Shown piece by piece: positions 25,130 to 37,292 of a DNA stretch of 64,000 nucleotides. The stretch spans positions 62,001-126,000 of the forward strand of contig SSNU01000256.1 in the NCBI GenBank assembly GCA_012064415.1, in the 5' to 3' direction. Made by a program: the position numbers and the translations under genes. The notes under the pieces are model-generated. The model was not told the origin of the DNA, did no database searches, and worked only from the letters and a program-made list of their open reading frames with translations. Position 1 is the first letter of the stretch. Each line of letters begins with the position of its first letter. The DNA is from Gyrodactylus bullatarudis. Lineage: Eukaryota; Platyhelminthes; Monogenea; Gyrodactylidea; Gyrodactylidae.

Positions 25130-26040
25130 GGGGCATTTGCAAAACTAGTATGTCCAAGGGGTGTTTATTCAGAATTAGTATGTTTTTAAATTGAAAAATC
25201 AAATCTAGTATGTCTTTTTACGTAAGTGCATATAAGAATAATTTCAGAGTTAGTTCTGTTTGCAAATTTAGTATGTTTTTGCTCACAATTTGTATGGATT
25301 ACTAGATTTTATTCATAAATAATCTGTTTTGTTTTCCAACTTAGTATGTTTCATTTTTTGAAAGAAATCGGCAATTTATCAAGTCATATTCATTGAATAA
25401 ATTACAGGTTCTTTCGCAATGAAAACAATCAGTAAAATGGAATTGATGGGAATAGTCAAATATTCCCCTTGGCTTTTCATCTTCTACCAACTGAGTAAGG
25501 AAAGTATTGAAAATATTTTTCTCATCATCTCCACTTATGTGTTGAAATCGTTGGACAACCTCATGTTATATTTTTAGACAGCGAAAAAGGTCTTATCAAA
25601 GCCATTGAATAATGCCATAATTCATTTAGTTCATATCATATTGGGCAAAATATTGAGCCAAGATTCAAAATCAGTTTGAATAGAACTAATGGATTATCGC
25701 TAAAGAGATTAATGAAGAAGCTAATGATTATAGCAAAAATACCTATAAAAATTTGGATTATTTTATATTTCCTAACTCTTCGTTATAGAAACCTTAGTTC
25801 GAACTACTGAATTCGTTCCACGCTTTCCTTAAAACAAAGGGAAAGCGCTGTTAAAGTAAGATCAGAGTAGAAAAATAAAACATACTAAGTTGGAAAACAA
25901 AACTCTTGGACATACTAACTCTGAAATTACACTTATATGCACTTACGTAAAAAGATATACTAGATTTGATTTTTCAATTTAAAAACATACTAATTCTGAA
26001 AAAAAACACCCCTTGGACATACTAGTTTTGCAAATGCCCC
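25130..26040. mobile_element. MULE-like MITE with 9-bp target duplication
   Basis: The element starts GGGGCATTTGCAAAACTAGT and ends with the inverse. Inverted arms of roughly 100-200 bp follow. The 9-bp sequence AAAAAATAA is repeated at 25121-25129 and 26041-26049, which fits the 8-11 bp duplications made by Mutator-like transposases (family knowledge). The left arm repeats a TAGTATGT motif five times between about 25147 and 25350, possible transposase-binding sites. A 52-codon frame at 25419-25577 is unrecognised. No transposase is encoded. Confidence 0.8.
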
Positions 26041-27053
26041 AAAAAATAATAATTTGTTATTTCTAACCCTTTCAGTAACCATCAATATTTTCAAACCTTT
26101 TGGAACTCTATTAGTTTGGGAGATCTCTGGATTAATTAAAATTGAACTTATCTCTAAAGGGAAGATGTGTGACTTCTCCGCATCCAATTAGAGATACTAC
26201 AAGACTTGAGCACTTATCCCTCGTCACCAAAAAAAAAATATATATATAGAACTAGGATGAGTAATAATTTTGTACTTTCTAAATTTTGAGTTCATTAAGA
26301 TTGTCTCGGCAACCAAAGGGTTAAACAAAAATTAACTTTCTATTGATTTAGTAAAGCACTTTTTAGATGCATGAACAGTGACCTGTAGGATCAAAGACTG
26401 TTGATCGTTTTACTTGAATTTAGAAATTATCTTATATACCTTAGAATACACCATATTAATCTATTATTCTTGTAACTCTACGTCTGACTTTTCATTCTAA
26501 TAATCATGAAACTCTCTTGCTTATTGACTGTATATCAAATTTAGAAATGGAAAGGATATTTACCAAATCATGTAAAAAACCGAAATGATGAGATATTATT
26601 TTTGAAATCCACTATTCAAACGCTCACTCTATTCATGAAGGCTAGATATGGTTGGTGAAAATTAATGGTTCATAACAAAAATATGGGAATTTTTACGAAT
26701 TAAATTACTATTATTAGTATTAGACAAAGGTTTCGAATTTTACCACAGAAATCATGATCTTGTAAAAGCTTTTTATCAAATAGAGCCAGGATAAAGAAAA
26801 CTGCCAAGATCAAATCATAGAAAAATTGGATTATCTTCATTTTTACGTGGTGATACTCCTGATCAGCATGTAGACCACACCAAAGAAACCTTAAATGAAT
26901 GAAAGAAATTCAATATCAAAATTAATTTAAAAAAATCATTAACTTTCAATATATCAATGATATATCAATGAAATGATATCAAAGCCAACAAAGGGGAAAT
27001 TAGATGCTATTCAAAGAACCTAAAGATGTTAGCAGGAAAATCCTCAATAAATA

Positions 27054-27172
27054 CTAGTAAAAGTAGATTTAATTGGAATATAAATAACCTTTATTGAAAG
27101 CCTCTTCTATCTCAATACCGAAATGCAAGGAAGAGGCTTTAGAAAGAGGTTAGCTAAATCTACTTTTACTAG
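27054..27172. mobile_element. Small MITE, 119 bp
   Basis: It begins CTAGTAAAAGTAGATTTA and ends with the exact inverse complement; an inner AAGCCTCTTC / GAAGAGGCTTT pair adds to the fold. It is non-coding and no target duplication is certain. Confidence 0.6.
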
Positions 27173-28166
27173 TTTCTATTAAAGATGTTAGATCTAATAG
27201 AAAACCCCTAAATTATTAAAGAATAAATATTTATTGAAAATTTCTGAAAATAAATAATTAACTGTAGAATAACCTCTATCATTAAAAGAATACATTGATA
27301 ATTGCTTTTTTATGAATCTTTCGAAGCAATTGTTTCTTCTTTTGTTGCTTGGATAAGGAGTATATAAAGTATATCAATTCCTGATAAGCCTGGGAAATAA
27401 ATTGTCATTATTTTTCATCCAAGAATTATTAATTACTATTTAGTACAATATTCGAGTTTTGTTGGGTTTAGTTATACCCACTGGTCCTATTAATATCCTG
27501 CCATCATGCTTTTTTGTTTCTTTTTTCTGTTATTTTTAAATTTCAATACAGTACATTAGGAAAAGAAAGATAGAGAACAGGGGTGGATTGAAGGTGTCTG
27601 TTTGATCGCGTGTGAAATAAAAAATCAATTATTTTTCATATCAAAATGATGTACAGTTAAATCCCTATACTACATACTTTCAAGAGAGGCTGTCAAAAGG
27701 GTAACATTTTTTAAATTCTCTACCCCAATGATTACTGAAGGAAAATTCAATCAAGGAAACTCCAACATTTCAATGAAAAATTATCTTTTTCCATTTTAAT
27801 TGTTTCTTCATGAATGTTTAGCTAATACAATTCTAGAGTAAAGTTTACTGTCAATACCTAAACAACCATAACAAAAAGGCTTTGAAATTTTCTGAGTATC
27901 CTAGTATTCAACGAAAAAAAAATTGGACTAAAACGGGGAGATTTTGAATCTTCGGTTGGCGTAATTTCCAAATTTTTTTATATCATCCGTATTCAAGTTC
28001 TGAAAGAATTGTCTATTCTGTTTCCCGTGTCTTATTAGTGATTATTAGGACAGTCACAAACAGCTTTTTCTTAGAAAAAATAGCACAGTTTTCAAAAATT
28101 ATAGCTTCTTTTAGCATATGAAAAAATATTTGTAAATAGTTTAGAATCTATTCATTAGGTTGATAT

Positions 28167-28988
28167 GTTACAGTGAATCTGGAAACTAATGTTATTCTTA
28201 AGACTTCCTAATAGTCTTGAGACTCCCTAGTAAGCTAGGGAATCTGGAAACTCGGTTTCTAGAATCCCTTAAAATTTAGGAAATCTTTTAGAAACTTGGA
28301 GAGGAAACTTAGGAATCCCTAGGAAATTTAGAAACTTTTTACAATAAAAAATCGAACTAATGATGGCTGAAAATTTTGATATGCAACATTTAAAAATTTT
28401 TCTATCTATTCGCACAATATAAAATGTAATGACATCTTGAGTTACATAAAACGTTATTTCTTTTGCATTTGCACTTATTAAAAAATCAATTACATCGAGT
28501 ATACCCTGGGCATTAACTTAAGATTGCAGACTATTCAACTTTCTGACTGAAAAAAGATTCATCGGGCACATTCTCTAGTTGAATGAATTTTTTTGGGCTG
28601 GTATCAGTTGACTCAGGAAGACCATTTATTCTCCCATTTGGAGTCCTGATTTTATAGAAACCATGAAGTATGAATTTTCAACACGATGATTCGAAATCAT
28701 AACATTAGTACCCACCCATTTGTTCTTTCATTCGTTTTATTTTTTTCATGACCCATGTAATTAAAATTGACAAGTTTTTCGAATCAATCTAACTAATTTT
28801 CTAGTTTCTAGATTCCCTAGAAATGAAGGGATTCTTAAGACTTCCTTGAGTTTCTAGATTCCCTGTAACAATGAATAACTCGAGTAGGGATTCTAGAAAC
28901 CGAGTTTCCAGATTCCCTAGCTAACTAGGGAGTCTCAAGACTATCAGGAAGTCTTTAGAATAAGATTAGTTTCCAGATTCCCTGTAAC
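28167..28988. mobile_element. Foldback element with ATTCCCTGTAAC ends
   Basis: The left end is GTTACAGTGAATCTGGAAAC and the right end is GTTTCCAGATTCCCTGTAAC. Arms of more than 100 bp with AAGACTTCC, GAGACTCCCTAG and CGGTTTCTAGAATCCCT pair across the element. The terminal motif recurs internally at about 28850-28870, suggesting nested or repeated ends. There is no coding capacity. Confidence 0.7.
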
Positions 28989-31900
28989 AGATACAATAGA
29001 ATCTTGTACGATCTTCATCTATTTCTCATGTAATAATAAAAAGGACACATTTTCAGACTACTGTCAGCGATGTGAATCTTAATTTAAAAATTTTATCCCT
29101 GAAGAAAACTTTAAAAAATGTACTCAGACATACGGAAATAAGTTTCTAAAAACCTGAAAATAATAAACATAGCATTACAATATGTGACTGGGTAGAACGA
29201 AAACTTTACAAATATTTATTCAATAAGATAGTACCATTTATCTCTTCTCATGAATAAATATTTCTCATTGCAGATAAATTGTACAATGAGAGATACAATG
29301 TGTTTTTATGGTATTTATTATTACTCTCCGATAGATAGGGGGAGCCGGGCAGAATTTGAGTTGGGAAAAAATTGGTGAACAGATTTTCATAAATACGTAG
29401 TCTTCCCTATTCTTGATAGATAAAGAAATCAACATTCTCAACTATGCTGTTATTTACCTCTCAGAAAAAAAGAGATATATCTATACATTGTTCTCTTTAA
29501 AAAAAAGATTTGAGTTTTGGATTATGGCTAATTCCTTCTAATAAAAACCATTAAAAAAAGAGAAACAGTCGGTGGTTAATAGGCTAGGGTGAAATCTTTT
29601 TCTCCCCGAAACAACTCTCGAGAGTACTTAATTTTCTGATACTTAATTTAGTACTCAAATTATGTTTTGCACATTCTTAAAGTGTGAAAGTCATCCTCCA
29701 TTTCGACATTGTCCATTTTTCCCACAATATCCCACGGAAATAATAAAACGACGAAATTAACCACGAAGGTCCTCTTGATGATAAGATTGCTATTTTTGAA
29801 AAGAAAACTCTAGAAACTCATTAAACTGCCAAGATTTCGTAGTAACAATTCATTGAAAATTGAGCGGCGATTTGAAAAATTCTGGATTTTTAAAACTTAA
29901 TGACACAAAGGGGGAAGCATTTTCGACACATGCTTGAATACAGAAATTAATACATAGAATTAATAATTCTCTCAGATGAGTTGGTACAAAAATGAGTTTA
30001 ACTAAGATGTACAATGTCCATAAGAAAATAGGTTTCGAAAAAGCACCTCAAGTTTTTTGTAAAAGAATGTGGGGTTCTCTTAAGATTAAAAACAAGATTG
30101 TGTAAATTTGCATCAATTAAAAGATATTGATGGCATTGCTTATGAATAATCGTGCATTGAAAACAAATCTTTTTGTGAATCAAACTCTTCATCTGTATTA
30201 TGAACATGATTTTTATCATATCTAACTGTATAAACGAGTTTAATAATTTTAATCAAGAAGGATCGTGAATTTTTCTCACTTGAGCCTGGTTATTGTTTCA
30301 AAAGTATTAAAAAATATTTTCATAGGTCGAATATGAAATAACGGCACAAATTCATTTCAAATTTCTTTAATTTTTCAAAGAAATTGGTTTTCTTATTGAT
30401 AATTTCTAAAATTCTATCATTCAAAAGTTACAATGGAATTATCAGACATTGAAATCAGATCGATAATTTATTAAGGGTTAAAGCTTGCCGGAGGCTTATC
30501 AATAGGCTCACATACAGGGCTTTTGAGCACGTTACCCAGCCTAAACAAGACAGGCTTGCAAAAAAGTCATATTCTGGTGCAGGAAGGATATTATTCGTTT
30601 TGAACTTAATGCTTCGGTTACTGGAACTCACAATATCGACTTGTTTCGACCTATGGAAGTCAAGCTCAGGAAGCAATACCCAAAATTTGCTGGGGATACA
30701 TTCTCATCAGACAATGCTGTGTCAAGATTAGTGCAAGATTTTTTTCAGGGGTAGTAGCGTCGAAGATATGAACCCACCTCCTTACTCTAAAAATAAGGAC
30801 TTATTGATGACCTCTTACATCGAAAGGGTTAAAAGTCCTTTTCTCCTCAATTTAGTTCAATACACATTGTGATTCCCTTACATGTAACATGTGTGTAGCT
30901 ATAAAGTAAAGTACCATCAAGCATTTGACAAGTTTGAATTAAGAACGGTAATATTGTCGAACTTCATCTAAGATATTACTATTCTGATTTGGATTCTTTT
31001 CTATACTTCTTGAAATTAACCACTCATTTTACCATATGTAACTTTTTGTTTTAATCTTGGAGTTACTTGGAATTTGAATAATTACTTTTGGATAATTCTC
31101 CATTTATTCTTAACCCCACACACACACTCCCATATTCAGTCTCTTCCAACTGGAGTAGAAGCAGTCATTCATCTAATATCACCATTAACTCGATATTCAT
31201 TTTCATCTGAGAATGCTAAGGATTAACTAAACTCGCTTTCAGAGAGAAAAAAATACTCTAAACAGAATGCGTGAGCGAGTGAGGGAGTAGTAGGAAGAGT
31301 TTTATTTGTGTAAAATAAATAAATTGGAATATCAAAAAGAATAGCTATAATCTCTTCAATTTGCCTTGAAAAATGAAGAGAATTTTGATGTTACATTCGT
31401 TCTTTTGCTTCAACTTTTTCCTCGTGAAGAAGTCACCAAAAAAAAGACAAGTCAGTAGGACTCCTTCCTTCATTTACTGTTGAGAAATGCACAGTCTAGC
31501 GTAATGTAAGACTCTTTTCCTGTTTCTTCTATAGAATTTTGACATCATCTTCATCAAATCGAAATTAAAAGTTTTTCGTTAGGTTCTTGAATAATAAAAT
31601 ATACAATGAAACCGTTCATAAATTAAAGCTATATTCACACATGTCAATGTAAGGAAATTCTCCTATGCCATGCTTAACAACTCCTGATTTGAGCGATACT
31701 ATCGATACTACTAAACCAGAAAAGGTGGCTCAAAGGTTTTAGACAAAGAGTTGTGGATTATTCTTGTTTTTTAAGATTTTTAATACGAGCTGTTATAACA
31801 CTTTATTAGAACATGAATAGATAGACCTAAAATTTGATAATTTCTCAAAATCTACACTCTATTTTAAGATTTTTTTAAATATTTCAATCTGATGAATAAT

Positions 31901-32302
31901 AAAGCCAAATTATTATTTTTACAAAAATCTCAATTTTTTCAAGAAATCGACTTTGATCAAAATTTTCTGGTCATCAGACCGACTTTTTGCACGATAGGAA
32001 AAATTATGGCATATATCATATCTCGAAGAAGAGCCAAATTCCCATTTTTTGAACTTTTTGTTGAAAGCTTTTGCTGATTTCAAATTGGGAAATCCCTGAA
32101 AGATGACGAGTTTATCTAAATTTTTATGGTTTTATCGATTTTCTTGTCTTATTGTGATTTTAAAAATTAACTTTTGATCACTTTGAAATCAAACTTCAAA
32201 AATAAGAGAATTTGGCGCTACATTTAGACTTGAGATACGCTATAATTTTCTTAAAAATATACTGAATTTTTTATAAAAATCATAAATATCTCATCTCCCT
32301 AT

Positions 32303-33043
32303 TAACTAAACCTAATTGCCATGAAGATGAGAATTGACTATTTTTACAAAAACTCAGTATATTTTTCTCCGGATTCACAGAAACAATTAATTCCTTTGAA
32401 TTCTAAGATGGGATGAGCTAATAAGATGAGGATATTCGAAAAAATTTCCGGAAAATATTCAATCTGACCAAAATTAGGCCGTTTTTCGAATTTCGAAAAT
32501 GTACCAAATTTCCACTATTTCAACTTTTGAACCCAAAATTTTTATCGATTTCGATAATTCGAAGCAGTTAAGTGATGATATTTGGGATCAAAATTGAACG
32601 AAGAATTCGAATTCACTTCTAGAAGTTCACTGAAGTTCGTCATTACTGTGGGAAATCGAACCATTTGAATTTTTTGAATATCACGAAGGCAAATTATCCA
32701 AAATCTCTAGACTTTCTCTTGGAAACAGTATGGCCAAATTCGAATTCTTCGTACAATGTTGATCCCAATTATCATCGTTTAACTGCTTTGAATCATCGAA
32801 ATCGATAAAATTTTGGGTTCAAAAGTAGAAAAAGTGGAAATTTGGTTGATTTTCGAAATTCGAAGAACGGCCTAATTTTGGTCCAATTGATTTTCTTTTC
32901 GAAATTGATCGAATATCCACATCTTAGTAGCTCATTCCGTTTTAGAATTCAAAAAATTATTTTTTTCTGTGAATCCGGAGAAAATATCGAATTTTTTGTA
33001 AAAATAGTCAATTCTCATCTTCATGTCAACTAGCTTTAGTTAA
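32303..33043. mobile_element. Complete foldback element, GCTAGTTGACATGAAG family
   Basis: The arms TAACTAAACCTAATTGCC and its partner near 33043 (TAGCTTTAGTTA) enclose a near-continuous palindrome: GATGAGAATTGACTATTTTT, CAACTTTTGAACCCAAAATT and AATTCGAATTC blocks recur inverted about a centre near 32670. It has no coding capacity. Relatives are present at 24230, 33950, 41990, 45490, 53868, 55555 and 61280, which makes it the commonest repeat type in the window. Confidence 0.7.
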
Positions 33044-33949
33044 AGGTCATATTTGGTCAAAAATACAAAAAATGCAATCTTTTCATTTCTATAATTGCTA
33101 AAAGAGTACACTTGCATTTATTTCAACAAACAGTTTTTTTTATTTCTCTGAGTGACATTTAAAGAGATTAAAAGAGGGGAAAATTATCTGTCATTTCTAC
33201 TATACAAAACTGGACTAATTCACATCTACAAATCTTTTTTCCTCACTTCTCCTCATTTTTTCCAGTGTATTGGAGAAATTTACAATTCCCTTCCCTTTCA
33301 CTTACCAGTGGTGGTTGGCTTATTTTTCTCAACTTCACACCCCTTCCCTTCACACTCAATCAACATTTTACTGGAAAAAATGACTTAAAACATCAATGTC
33401 TCTTCATATGCTTCTCCAATAGATATGCTAATAATTTCAATGTTGTTGACTGTTAACATGAATTTCTTTTATTATTGGATGTTTGCTTTTAAAATTCTGA
33501 CTCTCCCCAGTTGAGCATGTTGAAAGTATTTTATTTTTATGGACACTGTGTCTTGTTCTCTATTTTGTGATAAAATTCTTTTGTTGAATGTATTCTAGTT
33601 GTACGAGTCCTTTGTGTATTTTTCGAGGTTAAAAATCAAAGACTCTATTGACTGTCTTACCCACATCTTTTTTCCCGAGTATGATGAACAATGATGAATA
33701 GACATTGTACTAAATTAATCACCAACTCAATTGTTGAATCCTCTTTGACAACAAATGCACCACAGAAAAGAAGAAGGTTGAATAGATTCCTATTTCCCCT
33801 TGATCAACTCTAATAGGTTTTATTGTAAAAATATTTAATGAATTCTGTTCTCTGTCTCCTTACACGAGTACAATCTCAGATCTGGATCTGGTACCAATAC
33901 ATAAGTTAATAGAATCATCATCGGCCTCCCTCTTAGAAGAATACTTGTG

Positions 33950-34142
33950 ATATAAAGTTGGTTTTACGAAAACCTCAATTTTTTCATCAAAAATTTTTCG
34001 AAAGATTTTTCAAGGGATTTTGATTAATCAAAATTGTAAAAAAGTAGTGAAAATGATCAAAAAATCGAAATTTGACTCTCAATCGAAAATGAAGATAGGA
34101 AAAAATCGAAGTTCCCAACTTTATATCAATTAGCTTTATTTT
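33950..34142. mobile_element. Short foldback relative, about 190 bp
   Basis: The left arm AAGTTGGTTTTACGAAAACC and the right arm ending CCCAACTTTATATCAATTAG and CTTTA are inverted. It is a shortened member of the foldback family described at 32303. Confidence 0.5.
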
Positions 34143-35675
34143 TGATCTATTCGTGTACTAAAATTATTAATTAAATTATTAGCTTGTGAGATTGATGAAC
34201 ACAGGGATGGATAACTGATGAGGTAAATGATTTCTTCACGGGAAGTTCTTGCAATATCTCTGTTTCCAATACATTGAACAATGAGTTCCTATGAGTTACT
34301 CTTACTACATAGTAGTCTCAAACTCAGAAGAACTTTTAAAAGAGTATTTACAAATCCGAAAGACTTGTATGTCCTTAATTTTGGAAGAATTAATCTGAGT
34401 GCTTAACCCTTTCAGGTCCATTGCCAATATGTGGGCCAAAATATTAAACCTAAAAATTTTTGTAGAAATAAAGATCCTGTAGATAAAAGATACACACCAT
34501 TAAATAACTTGTTTATCAATCTTCCCGAAAAAAGTTGGACCAAAAGTTATTTTATTCGAATTGACTAAATTCACCTTATTTATTAAAAATATTACTTGTG
34601 CGGTCGCTTGAAAGTAGATAGCGAAAATGTATTGAAAAGTGTCGAAATAAAATTTCTATTAAAAAGTTTTCAGATGATTTAAGGATTTATTATTCATCTT
34701 TAATTGATTCTGATTCCGAATATTTATTTATATTCAATGTTTGAAGTCATTAAATAGACTCGGACCTGAAAATGTTAATATCGAATATAACAGAATGGAA
34801 AAACCAGTTACAGATCTGAGATTATATCCAAGTTAATTGATGTGGCAAACGTCTACTTCTAATAAAGCATATTTGATAACGTTCCAAGAGAGTTCGATAA
34901 GAACGACGTCTTGGACAGTATCTGAGATACATGAAATGATTTCTCTCAAGCCTTTCACCGGTTGATTTTCATTCGAGGAGAAATTGGAATATTCTCCAGC
35001 GATGTTATTATTTTTTTAAAGAGAAAGAGAAGAATATTTGAGGAAAGAACCAAAGAAGAAGGAGACAGAATTTATATAAACTTTTATTATCTAATTAATA
35101 TACATACACATATGCCGATTATTGAGTCGAGAAGAAATTATTTTCAAATTTGGCGCCAATTTTTTCTGTCGCAGTTAAAGAGAGATGCGGGATTCATTAA
35201 TACTTGATATCAATTTTATCCCTTGGCTAGTTTATCTCCTGGCCAATATTGGCCTTGAAAATTACAAATCATTAGTTTCACTCTGAGAATGCTAGGTATG
35301 CTCAAACTTTCTATATTCAAACTCTATTTTATATTACGGATTATTCACCTGAAATGAGAATAAAAGTTTCAGATTTTAAAAGTCGCACACCCCATTCAGA
35401 TTTTAATATTGAAAATACTTCATTTTTCATCATACCTACTTGTAAGTCATTACACAAAAACATTTTTAATTTCCAAATATAGATCTAACAGATTCACATT
35501 GTTAGGAAAAAATATATTTGACTCGCTGTAATGAAGATGAAAATTTACAAGAAGCTCAATATTTTTCTTTTCCCATTTTTAAGTTTTTGAATTAAAACGA
35601 ATTTCTGACCCTGAATTAACCCTATCGAGACGATAAGAAAACCAATCTAGAAAAAGACTCAAAATTGATATAGGA

Positions 35676-35945
35676 CCATTCTAATGGAAATTCTATTCAA
35701 TAAGGATTCATATGACCCCATCTAAGAAAGTCGATTTTCTATTAAATTTCCCATCTACTAATAAGTAGATGAAAACCAAATTTTACTAATCTTGGTTATT
35801 TTATCCAAATTTAGATATCTCTTTGAGACTTTTTGGTATTTTTCGGATTTGTTTAGCCTGAATTATAGAATAGATTATGTGATATTGTTGAGACCTGCGT
35901 AATAACTGAGAATTTCCTACTTTAAATGATCCCCCTATATAGGGC
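35676..35945 (+). repeat. Dispersed repeat, copy 2 of 2
   Basis: Same-orientation relative of 23559-23775, sharing the same blocks with small insertions. It is non-coding. Confidence 0.6.
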
Positions 35946-36235
35946 AAACCTCACGAATTTCGACTATGCCCCACTTTTTTCAATCTTTGATTTCAAAATT
36001 TTTATCGATTTCGAAAATCTAGAAATTAATTAAACGTCTATGAAAAGAAAATACTTTTTTACAACCTCATTTACATTGATGAGAATAAAAATTCCAAGTT
36101 TTTTTTATATTGAGCCAATTTTAAATTAATTTTCAACTATGATTAAAATTATATAAGTAGAAATTATAATGTAGAAATGATAGCAAACTTCACATTAATT
36201 TTGCATTTCTCATTGATCTATTTTTGAGAAATCTT

Positions 36236-36983
36236 TAGATGAATGAATCTCAGATGAAATCTGTGGATACTGAAGAGAGGACATATCCTCATGTCACTTT
36301 CACACAGTCGTCTTAGCTACGTCGACAAATCAGAAGAAGATACTTTGTGCGAAGCTGCCTTTTCCCTAATCACAATGAAGACACCTGACAGGTAATTAGC
36401 CATTTGGAAACCTTGATAGAATGTCTCGGGGATAGTGAAGGGGAATTCCTCAAGGTATCTCTGATAAAAACTTTAATGCTCTCGCTTTCAAGGACTTGAT
36501 CAAGAAATTTGAATCCATTATCACGGAGTATAGCGAAGGTCTGGCTGATCTCCTCAAATACTTTCTACTCACCTTGGGTAATGAAAAAGTTAGAAAATTC
36601 ATACAAGAAGAGATCAAAAACACTTTAAGGGGAAATCATTGATCAAGAAATGACATGACTTCACTGAGAGTGTCAAGAAACATTCAAAGAATGATGGTTA
36701 TTACGTTGCTAGAAATATATACGTCATGTACATTTGTAAAATCAGTAACGAAAATATTCGTACAGAAGATGAGAAATTAATTCGTAAGGCTCTCCGATAC
36801 AAGGGTTATAAAGACTGGTTAAAATATCGCGGAATAACAGGCTATTTCCTATCGAACCTAGAAGAAGAAGGCTTGACAGGAGGTAACGAGATTGATATCT
36901 CCCTCGTAAGGAATCCGTGTAAGCTACCAGTGACCAAAATGAGAAGCCTAAAAGGCCTCTTTTGGTATAGTACATTTGATTGA
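36236..36983 (+). pseudogene. Broken relative of the adjacent two-domain protein
   Basis: In shifted frames this region resembles one domain of the intact gene at 37293-39017. Matching segments are ETLIECLGDSEGEFL, KNFNALAFKDLIKKF with SEGLADLLKYFLL, KKHSKNDGYYVARNIY and YKDWLKYRGITGYF with IDISL. It has an in-frame TGA near 36649, at least one frameshift before it, and a missing stretch of about 50 codons near 36455. The last 258 bp (36726-36983) are still open. A product is unlikely, although a gene with unrecognised introns cannot be excluded. Confidence 0.65.
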
Positions 36984-37292
36984 TACAGATAAAAGTATTA
37001 AATAAACCAATTAATAAATACGTGTAACAAAAATCGCAATTACTTAAAGACTGTCGCCAAATAATTTATCATTTGAATCTATCATCTCAATCAATATATA
37101 TATATGTGGTTCCCACTTGACTCGTAACAACTAAAGCAATAGTTTCGCATAGATTTCCGAACGAAGTTAGTCCAAGATTAGGCTATGTAGTTCTATAATT
37201 CTAATGTAAATAATTGAAATTATATAAGTGTGCAATTAGACGCAATAGTTTCTTTCATCTCTGGAAAAGGTTGATAAAGCTTTAAAATTTAT

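Larger units (their letters stand above)
20241..36235. other. Gene-poor 16-kb interval
   Basis: I found no convincing coding exon here. Open frames are short, isolated and lack family resemblance. The interval is AT-rich and contains the repeat elements listed separately at 23283, 24230, 25130, 27054, 28167, 32303, 33950 and 35676. Microsatellite-like TA, CA and GA tracts are scattered. Regulatory DNA for Nkx6 may lie in the part just above 20240. Confidence 0.65.

Noticed and set aside
33152..33456. Overlapping open frames rich in Phe and Ser
   Set aside because: Two frames overlap in the same pyrimidine-rich stretch, which is typical of chance openness.
34962..35207. 81-codon open frame
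   Set aside because: No recognisable motif or splice context; composition matches the surrounding non-coding DNA.
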